Shown here piece by piece: positions 54,019 through 61,850 of a stretch of DNA of 64,000 nt. The notes beneath the pieces are model-generated. The model saw nothing but the letters and a program-made list of their open reading frames with translations, was not told where the DNA came from and did no database searches. Each line of letters starts with the position of its first letter. Within the stretch, counting starts at the first letter, position 1. The stretch is from Roseospira visakhapatnamensis (lineage in GTDB: Bacteria; Pseudomonadota; Alphaproteobacteria; Rhodospirillales; Rhodospirillaceae): contig NZ_JACIGK010000013.1 in the NCBI RefSeq assembly GCF_014197915.1, forward strand, positions 80,850 through 144,849. The letters run 5' to 3'. The position numbers and the translations under genes are program-made.

Positions 54019-55188
54019 ATGCCGAACCCGTCTCAGACGTCCGGCCTTGCCGGGGACACGCGTGGCCAGCGGATCGCCGTCGTATCCGACGCCGAGCCGG
54101 AGCGCAACGGTGTCGGTGCCTACTACGCCGACCTGGTGGAGCATCTGCGCGACCATGTGGCCGAGGTGACCGTGTTCGGCCCCGGCGGAGCGCCAGACCT
54201 GGGGAGTCTGTCGTTGCCCCTGCCCGGCGACTCCACGCAGCGGCTCCTGGTGCCCAACCTGATGACCGTGCACCGCCGCCTGACCACGCTTCGGCCCCAC
54301 GCCGTCGTGGTGCCGACGCCGGGACCCTGGGGCCTGCTAGGCGCGCGGCTGGCCGGGTCCCTGGGCGCCGGACTGATCGTCGGGTTCCACACCCACTACG
54401 AACGCCTGGCCGACCTCTACTGGTCCAGCAGCGTGGGGGCCATCCCCCGATCCTACATGCGGCTGGCCAACCGCTTCCTGTTCGATCGGGGCGCGGTGGT
54501 GCTGGCCAACTCCCACGCCATGGCCGACGCCGCCCGGGCGCTCGGCGCGCGGCGCGTCGACCTGATGGGCACGCCGATCCCGCGCCAGTTCATCGATCCG
54601 CCGGTACGGGTCCTGGCGGAGCGGGTGACGCGGGTGCTGTTCGTCGGACGGCTGGCGCCCGAGAAGAACGTTCAGGCGGTGGTGGACGCCGCCCGGGCGC
54701 GGCCGGACATGCGCGTCACCATCATCGGCGACGGCCCCTTGCGCGTCGGCATCGAGGATCAGGCGCGCGACCTCCCCAACCTGGAGGTACCGGGCTGGCT
54801 GCCACGCGCGCGCCTGCCCGAGGCCCTGGACGCCTGCGACATGCTGGTGCTGCCGTCGCACGTGGAGTCGCTGGGAACGGTCGCGCTGGAGGCGCTGGCG
54901 CGGGGGCGCAACGTGCTGGTCTCGGCGCACTGTGGCATCACCGAGTGGCCCATGCTGGACCGCGCCCTGTTCCGCATCGGCGATGGCGAGACCCTGACCG
55001 AAGCCCTGGGCCGTGTGGCGAGCCTGGATGCCTCCATCCGCCAGCGCAAGGCGGTCCTGGGCGCGGAGGGCGCGCGCGAGATGAACGCCTGGGCCATCAA
55101 GGGGTGGCTCAATGTGCTGGAGTCCCATGGCACCGTCCGCGACGACGACGGCGCGGGCGGCGGCGGTCCCCGGCATGCCGACGCGTGA
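54019..55188 (+). CDS. family 4 glycosyltransferase
   Basis: This 389-residue GT-B glycosyltransferase shows RIAVVSDAEPERNGVGAYYA at the acceptor side and RVLFVGRLAPEKNVQAVVDA, IIGDGPLR and VLPSHVESLGTVALEALARG at the nucleotide-sugar side. The last holds the GT4 catalytic E-x7-E pattern (ESLGTVALE). It resembles enzymes that add sugars to diacylglycerol or phosphatidylinositol (SqdX/MgtA/PimB group), so a glycolipid product is plausible, but the donor is not known. ATG at 54019 has GAAGG six bases upstream; GTG at 54013 overlaps the preceding stop and is a weaker choice. Coupled to the deacetylase-like gene by 14 bases of overlap. Confidence 0.88.
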   Translation: MPNPSQTSGLAGDTRGQRIAVVSDAEPERNGVGAYYADLVEHLRDHVAEVTVFGPGGAPDLGSLSLPLPGDSTQRLLVPNLMTVHRRLTTLRPHAVVVPTPGPWGLLGARLAGSLGAGLIVGFHTHYERLADLYWSSSVGAIPRSYMRLANRFLFDRGAVVLANSHAMADAARALGARRVDLMGTPIPRQFIDPPVRVLAERVTRVLFVGRLAPEKNVQAVVDAARARPDMRVTIIGDGPLRVGIEDQARDLPNLEVPGWLPRARLPEALDACDMLVLPSHVESLGTVALEALARGRNVLVSAHCGITEWPMLDRALFRIGDGETLTEALGRVASLDASIRQRKAVLGAEGAREMNAWAIKGWLNVLESHGTVRDDDGAGGGGPRHADA

Positions 55189-55882
55189 CGGGTCGCGGCC
55201 GGCGCCGGCGGCCATCGTATCCCTCCACGACGTGATGCCGGAGACCCTGTCCCGCGTCATCGACCTGCTGGGCCTGCTGGAGTCCCACGGGCTGGGACCG
55301 GTGGACCTGCTGGTGGTGCCGGGACGCGCCTGGAGGCCGGCGCAGATCGATCAGCTCCGGGCCTGGCAGGGCGCCGGGCATCGCCTGGCGGGTCATGGCT
55401 GGCGACACAAGGTCGAGCGCATCCGGGGCTGGAAACACCGGCTGCATAGCCGGCTGGTCTCCCGCGACGTGGCCGAACACCTGGCCCTGGACGCCGAGGG
55501 CATCGCCGCGCTCATCCGCCGCTGTCACGCCTGGTTCGGCGCGCACGATCTGATGGTCTCGGACCTCTACGTGCCGCCCGCCTGGGCCATGGGGCCTCTC
55601 GCGCGCGCGCGCCTGCGGGACCTCCCGTTCCGCCGGTACGAGGTGTTCGGCGGTCTCCTGGACGCCCGGACCGGACGCCTGTCGCCGTCGCCCATGGTCG
55701 GGTTCGAGGCCGACACATGGGGCCGTGTCTGGCCGGTGCGGCTGTTCAACGGCGCCAACCGCGCCTGGGCCGCCGCGTCCGGCGCGCCGCTGCGGGTGGG
55801 CCTGCATCCCTTCGACCTGGAGTACCGCCTGGGCGGGGACCTGCGGCGGCTGATCACGCGCCTTGGGGCCGGCCCGGCCTGA
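55175..55882 (+). CDS. polysaccharide deacetylase-like protein (DUF2334 type)
   Basis: This protein of about 235 residues has the NodB-like fold: AIVSLHDVMPETLSRV carries the catalytic Asp and first metal-site region, GHRLAGHGWRHKVERI the His-x-x-x-His metal ligands (HGWRH), and VSDLYVPPAWAMGPLA the conserved PxW strand. The C-terminal LRVGLHPFDLEYR holds the last catalytic-type His. It probably removes acetyl groups from an amino sugar or is a related hydrolase. It overlaps the GT4 gene by 14 bases and converges on the HCCA-type gene with a 29-base overlap. Confidence 0.8.
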   Translation: MPTRDGSRPAPAAIVSLHDVMPETLSRVIDLLGLLESHGLGPVDLLVVPGRAWRPAQIDQLRAWQGAGHRLAGHGWRHKVERIRGWKHRLHSRLVSRDVAEHLALDAEGIAALIRRCHAWFGAHDLMVSDLYVPPAWAMGPLARARLRDLPFRRYEVFGGLLDARTGRLSPSPMVGFEADTWGRVWPVRLFNGANRAWAAASGAPLRVGLHPFDLEYRLGGDLRRLITRLGAGPA

Positions 55883-56492
55883 CCGCCGTCCCCGCCGCCC
55901 AGGCCAGCGCGTCCTCCAGGCGGTCGTCGCCCCAGAACAGCTCCCCGTCGGCGGTGACGAAGCTGGGCGCGCCGAACACCCCGTGGCCGATGGCGTCGTC
56001 GGTGGCCTGGCGAAGCGCCGCCTTCACCGCCGGGTCGGCCGCCCGGGCCGCCAGGGCGGTTCCGTCCAGCCCCACGCCCTCCAGCACCGCCGCCACCACG
56101 GCGGGATCGGCGATATCGCGGCCCTCGGCGAACTCGGCCGCGAACAGCGCCCGGATACCCCGCGCCCGCTCGCCGGTATCGGCGATCGCCGTGGCCACCC
56201 GGGCCGCCAGCAGGCCGTTGACCGGGAACGGGTCGGGCCGCGTGAGCGCCAGCCCGCGCGCGGCGCAGCGCCGGGCCATGTCGCGCCACATATGGCGACC
56301 CTTGGCGGGGTAGAGGTTGAAGGGCGAGGTCTCCCATCCCTGCGCCTTGAAGATCGGTCCCAGCAGGAACGGCCGCCAGCGGACCGTCACCCCGGCGCGG
56401 GCGGCCTCCTCCTCCAGGCGCATCACCGCGAGGTAGCTGTAGGTGGAGGCGAACTCGACATAAGCCGTCAGGGTGGGGGTGGCGACGGTCAT
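55854..56492 (-). CDS. 2-hydroxychromene-2-carboxylate isomerase-like DsbA-family protein
   Basis: This 212-residue thioredoxin-fold protein of the kappa-GST/DsbA group has VEFASTYSYLAVMRLEEEA with Ser in place of the redox Cys pair, then VRWRPFLLGPIFKAQGW and NLYPAKGRHMWRDMARR, and the C-terminal GVFGAPSFVTADGELFWGDD with the cis-Pro. This is typical for HCCA isomerase, an enzyme of aromatic degradation. No other aromatic-degradation genes are nearby, so a general glutathione-dependent isomerase role is possible. AAGGAG precedes the ATG. The start overlaps the stop of the upstream peptidase-like gene as ATGA. Confidence 0.88.
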   Translation of the reverse strand: MTVATPTLTAYVEFASTYSYLAVMRLEEEAARAGVTVRWRPFLLGPIFKAQGWETSPFNLYPAKGRHMWRDMARRCAARGLALTRPDPFPVNGLLAARVATAIADTGERARGIRALFAAEFAEGRDIADPAVVAAVLEGVGLDGTALAARAADPAVKAALRQATDDAIGHGVFGAPSFVTADGELFWGDDRLEDALAWAAGTAVRPGRPQGA

Positions 56493-57517
56493 GGACCGCT
56501 CCTTTCGATCGGACGGCTGGTGTCTGGGTCGATGAACCGTCCCAGGCGCACGGCCGTCTGGCCCCGAACCAGACGGCGCGAGGGCATGACCAGGACGCAG
56601 TCGTCATAGGGTGTCACCACCGGCCGGTCGCCGTCGTGACCGACCAGGGTCCCGGCCGGTCCCAGAACCTCCAGGCCGACGAAGGGACCGGCGAAGGTGA
56701 AGCCCTCGGCGCCGATGGTGACGGCCTCTGTGACCTCGATGACCCTCTGCGGGGGGGGTGGTGCCGCCGGCAGGTGCGAGCGGGCGAGGGCCGGGTCGAC
56801 GACGCCCGCCGCCAGCAGGAAGCGCCAGGTGACCTCGCGGGCGACGGCGACACTGGCGAGGTGCCCGTGCTGGCCGCATTCGACCAGCAGGGCCGCGCGG
56901 TCGCGGGACGGCCTCCCGAAGGCGCCCACATCGCGGGACGCCCTCCCGAAGGATCCGTAGTCGCGCAGGCGCGTTCCCGCCGCGTGCCCGGCATCGGCGA
57001 CGACGACCGCCGGCGCGCCCACCCGCCGCGCCAGCGCCCGCCCCTTGGGCAACGGCCCCGCGAGCACCAGGGGCGGCGTGCGGTGCTGCATGGAGTGCAG
57101 GTCCAGCAGCAGGTCGACGGTGTCCACCAGCGGGCGCAGCGCCCGGGCGCGCACCAGTTCGGCGCTGGCGCGCGGTCCATCCAGCACCGCCGGCGCCCAG
57201 ACGCGGTTGAGGTCCTCGTCGACGAACCGCGAGGCGGTCGGCCGCGCCGCGTCGAACCGCCGATAGGCGGCCACGTTGGCGAAGACCAGGGTCAGGCGAC
57301 CGGCGACCGGGCGCACCTGGTCCCGCAACAACGCATCCAGCGTGATGGCCCCGCACAATTCGTTCCCGTGGACGATGGCGCTGACCATCACATGCGGCCC
57401 GTCGTGACCCGAGTCGAAGCTGTACACCCAGGGCACGCCGGTGTTGCCGTCCCGGTACCCCTCGATGTCGGGCGGCACGAGGTCCACCGGATCATCCTGA
57501 ACGACGAGGCTGGACAT
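56489..57517 (-). CDS. succinylglutamate desuccinylase/aspartoacylase family protein
   Basis: This protein of about 342 residues belongs to the M14-like zinc hydrolases. Metal ligands are visible in AIVHGNELCGAI (His and Glu of the HGNE motif) and DLLLDLHSMQ (His); ECGQHG holds the catalytic Glu region. The C-terminal part (about 250-342) is the beta-rich domain of the family. It removes acyl groups from N-acyl amino acids or similar molecules; the substrate is not known. A 30-base tandem duplication just before the ECGQHG motif adds ten residues (FGRASRD/FGRPSRD). ATG at 57517 is chosen; an earlier in-frame ATG at 57568 lacks a ribosome site. Coupled to the HCCA gene. Confidence 0.85.
   Translation of the reverse strand: MSSLVVQDDPVDLVPPDIEGYRDGNTGVPWVYSFDSGHDGPHVMVSAIVHGNELCGAITLDALLRDQVRPVAGRLTLVFANVAAYRRFDAARPTASRFVDEDLNRVWAPAVLDGPRASAELVRARALRPLVDTVDLLLDLHSMQHRTPPLVLAGPLPKGRALARRVGAPAVVVADAGHAAGTRLRDYGSFGRASRDVGAFGRPSRDRAALLVECGQHGHLASVAVAREVTWRFLLAAGVVDPALARSHLPAAPPPPQRVIEVTEAVTIGAEGFTFAGPFVGLEVLGPAGTLVGHDGDRPVVTPYDDCVLVMPSRRLVRGQTAVRLGRFIDPDTSRPIERSGP
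56901..56960. repeat. in-frame 30-bp tandem duplication inside the desuccinylase-like gene
   Basis: Two 30-base units (56901-56930 and 56931-56960) share 20 of their first 21 bases (TCGCGGGACG, one differing base, then CCTCCCGAAGG) and are in frame. They encode two versions of a ten-residue unit with FGR-x-SRD at the core. Confidence 0.85.
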
Positions 57518-57670
57518 GAGGGGACATCGCCTCCGGCGGAAGAGGGACTCAGACGCACCATCGAACATCCGTCGCGGAGGTGTGTCACGCGTCCGCCCCC
57601 AGGACGCGGTGACGCGGATTGCCGCATCCCTTCGTGATCAAACGGTGATCATGAGTCGATGCGATCCGCG

Positions 57671-58585
57671 CTACGGATCGAGGACGGGCAGCACCTCGCT
57701 CAGAATCTCCCGATGCAGGTCGTAGTCGGTATCGGTCGCCGGCACGAACCCCGTCAACCGGTCGCTGATCGCGCCCAGTACCGCCGGGCCATCGGGGTGA
57801 TCCCTCAACGCCGTCATGGCCTCGGTGATGGCCGCGCGAAGCTCCGGCGCCAGCGTTGCGCGGGTCACGAACACGTGGGTCGACAGCGCCGGGGAGTAGG
57901 CAAGGACGCGGACGGCGGCGTCCCCGCTTTCCCGAAACACCTCCTCGGCGACGGCGCCGGCATCGAAGTCGCCGAACGCCACCCCGAGAACCACGTTCTC
58001 GTGATTGCGCAAGTGCTTGTAGTCGGCCAGATCCTCCAGCCGCACCCCGGCGCGCATGAGCATGAACACCGGCACCTGGGTGCTCAGCGTCGAATTGATG
58101 TTGCCGAAGGCGACACGCTTGCCGGACAGGTCGGCCAAGTCCTCGACGGGACTGTCCGCCGCGACCAGAATCACCGACCGGAAGGTGGCCTGGCCGTCGA
58201 ACTCGTAGCGCGCCAGCAGCGGCTTGCGGCCGTAGGTATCGCCGATCACCACATAGGGGCTGCCGCCGAGAAAGGAGATGTCCAGTTGGTCCTCGCCGGT
58301 CAGGCGGATGTGTTCGGCGTAGTTGCTGGCCACGGTCACGCGCACCGGACGCCCCAGGGCCTCGGAGAGATAGCGTGCCAGCGGCGTGTATTTCTCGATC
58401 AGGTGCTCGGCGTTCAGATAGGGCATGAACCCCAGGCTGAGGGGCGCCGGAGGCTCCCCCTCGTCGGCAGCCATGGCGGGCGCGAGCCCCATCAGCAGCA
58501 TCGCCGAGACGAGGCCCGAGACGAGGCCGGAGACGAGTGCACGCCGGGCGGCTCCATGCCGGGTGGCGATCCTGGTCTGACTCAT
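57671..58585 (-). CDS. PhnD-like ABC transporter substrate-binding protein
   Basis: This periplasmic protein of about 304 residues has a signal peptide (hydrophobic VSAMLLMGLAP, cleavage near AMA-ADEG) and the PhnD/phosphate-phosphonate fold: LSLGFMPYLNAEHLIEKYTP, LDISFLGGSPYVVIGD, GKRVAFGNINSTLSTQVPVF and the DAGAVAEEVF segment. Relatives bind phosphonates, phosphite or other anions. No permease or ATPase gene is next to it, so it is an orphan binding protein or feeds a sensor. ATG at 58585 follows AGGAC. A 12-bp triple repeat encodes LVSGLVSGLVS in the signal region. The upstream in-frame extension is not convincing. Confidence 0.85.
   Translation of the reverse strand: MSQTRIATRHGAARRALVSGLVSGLVSAMLLMGLAPAMAADEGEPPAPLSLGFMPYLNAEHLIEKYTPLARYLSEALGRPVRVTVASNYAEHIRLTGEDQLDISFLGGSPYVVIGDTYGRKPLLARYEFDGQATFRSVILVAADSPVEDLADLSGKRVAFGNINSTLSTQVPVFMLMRAGVRLEDLADYKHLRNHENVVLGVAFGDFDAGAVAEEVFRESGDAAVRVLAYSPALSTHVFVTRATLAPELRAAITEAMTALRDHPDGPAVLGAISDRLTGFVPATDTDYDLHREILSEVLPVLDP
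58505..58540. repeat. 12-bp triplicate inside a signal-peptide coding region
   Basis: Three tandem 12-base units (first two identical, CGAGACGAGGCC) encode LVSG repeats in the signal peptide of the PhnD-like protein. Variation in copy number would lengthen or shorten the hydrophobic core by four residues. Confidence 0.85.
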
Positions 58586-59232
58586 GGGGATCCGGTCCTC
58601 CTGGCTCGCGGTTCGGCCGAGGCACGCCCGAGTCCTGGCCCGCCCCCGCGGGCCGCCGCTCCATCGACACCGCGTCGACCGCCCCCCAAAACGGTCCCGA
58701 GACGATCCCGACATGGGATCACGAGTACGCCATGAAACACAACCTCCCGCGCCACGCACGCAGGGCGACGGACTCAGGCTAACCGTCAGCGAGCGACCGG
58801 GAGATGGAGAACCTTACAGGGACCCGTGACCGGGGTTGACCTGAACCCGGTGCCGGTGCCGGTGCCGTGACCAAACACCGTGAAGATGGTGGCCTGCACG
58901 GCGATACCTCCGCAAGACGGCACGGGACGCTGTTCCGCCGCCCCCCTGTCTTCGGTCCGACCCTGTCTTTTAGCAGACCAACCATTCTCGTTGGTCATTC
59001 AAGAGTACCCTTGCGATCCCCTTGGTCCTTGACCTGACGTGGTTTTGCATGCCGCAACCGGTTTCGGAGGCGACATGCCTTTCGATGTTGAGATTCGTTC
59101 TTATTTCCAATACCATCTGAAGGATAGGGATTGGCGCCTCGCGATCGGGTGCCCCGCGTTCGCCCCCCACCCTTTCCACGGACCGCGCCGACTGGGTCGA
59201 CGCGGCGCCAGGACACGGACAAGGACCAGACC
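58586..59232. promoter_or_regulatory. divergent intergenic region (647 bases) with a hairpin
   Basis: No gene is supported here. A 7-bp stem (GACCAAC at 58976-58982 with GTTGGTC at 58990-58996) closes a 7-base loop. The AT-richer stretch 59075-59125 is the likely promoter for the plus-strand zinc-ribbon gene. A GCCGGT triplet repeat occurs near 58850. I looked for a cobalamin or nickel/cobalt riboswitch and found no matching conserved box. Confidence 0.5.
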
Positions 59233-59763
59233 ATGCCCCCGCTCCCGCACCCGGACGTGCCGGACCTGATATCCCTGACGGATCTGCTGATGGACGCCTC
59301 CATGGCCGAAACCGTCCTGCAAACGCTGCGCTGGCCAAAGGGACGCCCCACCTGCCCCCACTGCGGCGGCCGTCAGTGCTACCGCCTGACCTGCCTCCGC
59401 TCGGGCGGCGTGCGGTTCAAATGCGCGGCCTGCCGGAAACAGTACTCCCCCCGGCGCAACACCGTGATGGAGCGGTCCAACGTGCCGACCGGCCGCTGGC
59501 TGGTGGCCCTGGCGTTGGCGACCGGAACGCCCGTCGCCGGCCTGCCGGCCCGTATCGAGCGACACACCGGCGTCAGCTACAAAACCGCCTGGTCGATGGT
59601 GCAACGCCTGAAGGCCAGCCCCCAGGACCCCCTGCTGCTCGCCATGCATCGGGCCGTCGAGCGCGGCCGCATCGACTTCATCACCACCGAGCGCGGCTTC
59701 CCCCGGCCGGTGCGGCGGCCGTCCGGCCCCCAGGCCACCCTGGCGCAGATGGCCACCACCTGA
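59233..59763 (+). CDS. IS1595-type zinc-ribbon/HTH protein without a catalytic domain
   Basis: This 176-residue protein matches the N-terminal part of IS1595-family transposases. It has a zinc ribbon with CPHCGG at about residues 39-44 and CAAC about 23 residues later, YSPRRNTVMERSNVP, then a helix-turn-helix-like region ALATGTPVAGLPARIE and GVSYKTAWSMVQRL. IS1595 transposases continue into a DDE/N nuclease domain of about 150 residues; here the frame ends with a non-conserved tail. No inverted repeats are visible around it. It may be a domesticated DNA-binding regulator or a fragment. It precedes the exported NikL/NikK-like genes by 79 bases on the same strand. AAGGA supports ATG at 59233. 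Confidence 0.7.
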   Translation: MPPLPHPDVPDLISLTDLLMDASMAETVLQTLRWPKGRPTCPHCGGRQCYRLTCLRSGGVRFKCAACRKQYSPRRNTVMERSNVPTGRWLVALALATGTPVAGLPARIERHTGVSYKTAWSMVQRLKASPQDPLLLAMHRAVERGRIDFITTERGFPRPVRRPSGPQATLAQMATT

Positions 59764-59842
59764 CGGCGCCGGCCATCCGCGAGGACCCCCGTCTCCTCAA
59801 GAGACACCCCATTCACCCCCTGACTCAAAGGAGTGCTTCCCC

Positions 59843-60175
59843 ATGCACACACGGACCGTCTCACGCTGGACCGCCCTGGCGAGCCTGCCCCTTGGACTCG
59901 TCCTGATGACCGGCGCCGCCCAGGCCCATACGGCCCTGTTCTCCTGCTACGACAACGGCGACGGAACCGTGCTGTGCGAGGCCGGCTTCTCCGACGGCTC
60001 GTCGGCCAGCGGCGTTCCCGTGCGCGTGCTGGACGCCGAGGGCGGTGTCCTCGTGGAAGACAAGATGGACGCCAACAGCGAAATCACCTTCACCCGGCCG
60101 GACGGTGCGTTCAGCGTCCTCATGGATGCCGGCGAAGGCCACCAGATCACCATTCCGGCCGACGACATCTACTGA
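59843..60175 (+). CDS. small exported protein, NikL-like
   Basis: This 110-residue protein has a signal peptide (LASLPLGLVLMTGAAQA, cleavage before HTALFSC) and a mature domain of about 80 residues with a beta-sandwich look (LCEAGFSDGSSASGVPVRVL, FTRPDGAFSVLMDAGEGHQI). Two cysteines (FSCYD, VLCEA) may form a disulfide. Small periplasmic proteins like this accompany nickel ECF transporters as NikL, next to a DUF4198 protein (NikK), and the same pairing is seen here. The assignment rests on pairing and general character, not on a firm match. AAAGGAG lies upstream of the ATG. Confidence 0.6.
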   Translation: MHTRTVSRWTALASLPLGLVLMTGAAQAHTALFSCYDNGDGTVLCEAGFSDGSSASGVPVRVLDAEGGVLVEDKMDANSEITFTRPDGAFSVLMDAGEGHQITIPADDIY

Positions 60176-60223
60176 CGACGGCCCGCCCCGCCCATCGCCC
60201 GACCACCAGCAGAGGACATTCTC

Positions 60224-61015
60224 ATGACGCGACCCCTCCTGGGTGCCGCCGCCGCCGCGCTCGCGCTGACCGCCACCCCGGCGTTGGCCCACTTCCAGCT
60301 CGCCTATACGCCGACCGTGGTGCTTGATGCCCCGGCCCAGGTGCCCATGAAGTTCATCTTCTGGCATCCCATGGAAAACGGCCACGCCATGGACATGACG
60401 CAGCCGGAATCCCTGGTTGTACACTTCAAGGGCGAGGCCATCGACCTGACCGACAAGCTGACACCCTTCACCTTCAAGGCCGCCCACAACGAGGCGCAGG
60501 CCTACGAAGCGGCGTTGCCCGTCAAGCGCAACGGCGACTACATCGTCGCCCTGACCCCGGCGCCCTACTACGAGGAAAGCGAGGACATCTACATCCAGCA
60601 GATCACCAAGAGCTTCCTCAACAAGGGTGAGATCCCCACGGGCTGGAACGAGCCCCTCGGCCTGCCCACCGAGATCGTACCCCTGAACAAGCCCACCAAC
60701 GTGCTGGCCGGCTCCACCTTCTCGGGCCTGCTGCTGTCCGAGGGCAAGCCGGTGGCCGGCGCGGAGATTGAGATCGAGTACCTGGCCGCCCCGCCGGACA
60801 TGGAGGCCAACACGCCGGGTCCGGTCACCGCCGAACCGCCGTCCGGCGGCGCCCTGGTGGCTATGACCGGTCACGACGGCATGTTCACCTTCGGACTCCC
60901 CAAGGCCGGGTTCTGGGGCTTCGCGGCCCTGGGCAGCGGCCCGGACACCGAGCACGAGGGCAAGGAGTTGAGCCAGGACGCCGTCATCTGGGTGCACGCG
61001 CAAGAACTGCCCTGA
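60224..61015 (+). CDS. DUF4198 periplasmic protein, NikK-like metal uptake component
   Basis: This 263-residue exported protein has a signal peptide (LLGAAAAALALTATPALA, then His) and matches the DUF4198 family: HFQLAYTPTVVLDAPAQVPM, FWHPMENGHAMDM, and a C-terminal carboxypeptidase-regulatory-like fold (SGLLLSEGKPVAGAEIEIEY, GHDGMFTFGLPKAGFWGFAA). DUF4198 proteins are accessory periplasmic parts of nickel/cobalt uptake systems (NikK of Nik(MN)QO systems). Histidines in the mature N-terminus could bind metal. The transporter core genes nikM, nikN, nikQ and nikO are not seen; an IS21 element begins 658 bases downstream. Confidence 0.75.
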   Translation: MTRPLLGAAAAALALTATPALAHFQLAYTPTVVLDAPAQVPMKFIFWHPMENGHAMDMTQPESLVVHFKGEAIDLTDKLTPFTFKAAHNEAQAYEAALPVKRNGDYIVALTPAPYYEESEDIYIQQITKSFLNKGEIPTGWNEPLGLPTEIVPLNKPTNVLAGSTFSGLLLSEGKPVAGAEIEIEYLAAPPDMEANTPGPVTAEPPSGGALVAMTGHDGMFTFGLPKAGFWGFAALGSGPDTEHEGKELSQDAVIWVHAQELP

Positions 61016-61673
61016 TCGGACGGCCAGCCCTTCGGTCGCGGGTGCGCAACGGGGAAGGTGTGCCCATGACCGACGCGCGGCGACCGGCCGGCCTGGGTCC
61101 TCCCGGTCGGTCGCCCGCGCGCCTCCCGTGTTCTCGTGACCTTGCCCACACGACACGACAGGGCGCATTTTGGGGTGGCGGTGGATGGTGAGATCGATTC
61201 TCCTCCGGGTGGAGACACCACCCATGGGAGCATCCCTTGGAGACCCGATTTCTCACCATCCTGTCGCGGACGCTATCGGCCCATGTCAGCCCTGGCAACA
61301 TTCGGCATGCTGTACTCGTCTTGTGTGGCGCCGCGCGGCAGCTTACCCCCTTTCAACCCCTTGTTCCGCTCTGCCCCACCATTGACCCCACCACACTGTG
61401 TGCGGTTGGCTTTCGTGGGCCATGGTGCTTATAAAAGAGATCGAGAGGCAGGCAGTGCATCCAAATAGTGTATCGTCTCCGGCCACACGCACGCCATCGG
61501 CACCGTCATCCTGTACGCCAGCAATCTCGTGACCACCGTCATCCTGCTTGGATAACCAGCGTGTCTTGGCCCCCGCACTTGTGGGCGTGTTACCGCGCCT
61601 CCGCGCTTTGGCGGCCTTGAAGGCGACCCTGATCAATCGAAGCGTTCAGGCGTTGCAGGTGAAGCACGACAAA
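61016..61673. other. intergenic region between the NikK-like gene and the IS21 end
   Basis: No gene is supported in these 658 bases on either strand. It contains a compact inverted-repeat structure at 61183-61261, described separately. The part 61430-61660 has some open frames but no family match. It may be remnant DNA left where mobile elements have inserted. Confidence 0.5.
61183..61261. other. structured element: long outer stem enclosing small hairpins
   Basis: GGATGGTGAGA (61183-61193) and TCTCACCATCC (61251-61261) form a perfect 11-bp stem. Inside, GGGTGG/CCACCC with a 5-base loop, followed by GGGA-GCA-TCCC, can form two hairpins, giving a three-way-junction shape of 79 bases. It lies 168 bases after the NikK-like stop. 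It does not match a riboswitch I know; it could be a non-coding RNA, a protein-binding site or a small non-autonomous mobile element. Confidence 0.5.
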
Positions 61674-61679
61674 TGTCAA

Positions 61680-61723
61680 TCGGCGTCCAAAAGTGCCCCG
61701 GGATCGGCGTGCAAAACAGCCCC
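61680..61723. repeat. IS21 terminal direct repeats (right end)
   Basis: TCGGCGTCCAAAAGTGCCCC (61680-61699) and TCGGCGTGCAAAACAGCCCC (61704-61723) are two similar 20-bp units 24 bases apart. IS21 ends carry such repeated transposase-binding sites just inside the terminus. Confidence 0.85.
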
Positions 61724-61850
61724 ACACTGGCGGTTGAGTAGGGCTGTCCAGGCAGTCCACGGGAGGGTCCCGGCCGGGCGCCGCCGCACCCGTCAGGGGC
61801 CGGCGGCGGGGCCCGGCGGGGAGGGACCTGTGGACCCGCCTGGGCAGCGT

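Noticed and set aside
58786..59232. Possible cobalamin or nickel/cobalt riboswitch before the NikL/NikK-like genes
   Set aside because: The conserved B12-box and NiCo core sequences were not found on either strand; only a single simple hairpin is present.
59233..59763. Complete IS1595 insertion sequence
   Set aside because: No DDE catalytic domain and no terminal inverted repeats are visible; only the DNA-binding half remains.
61343..61636. 97-codon minus-strand frame between the NikK-like gene and IS21
   Set aside because: No ribosome site, no family match, and the region also has competing plus-strand frames.
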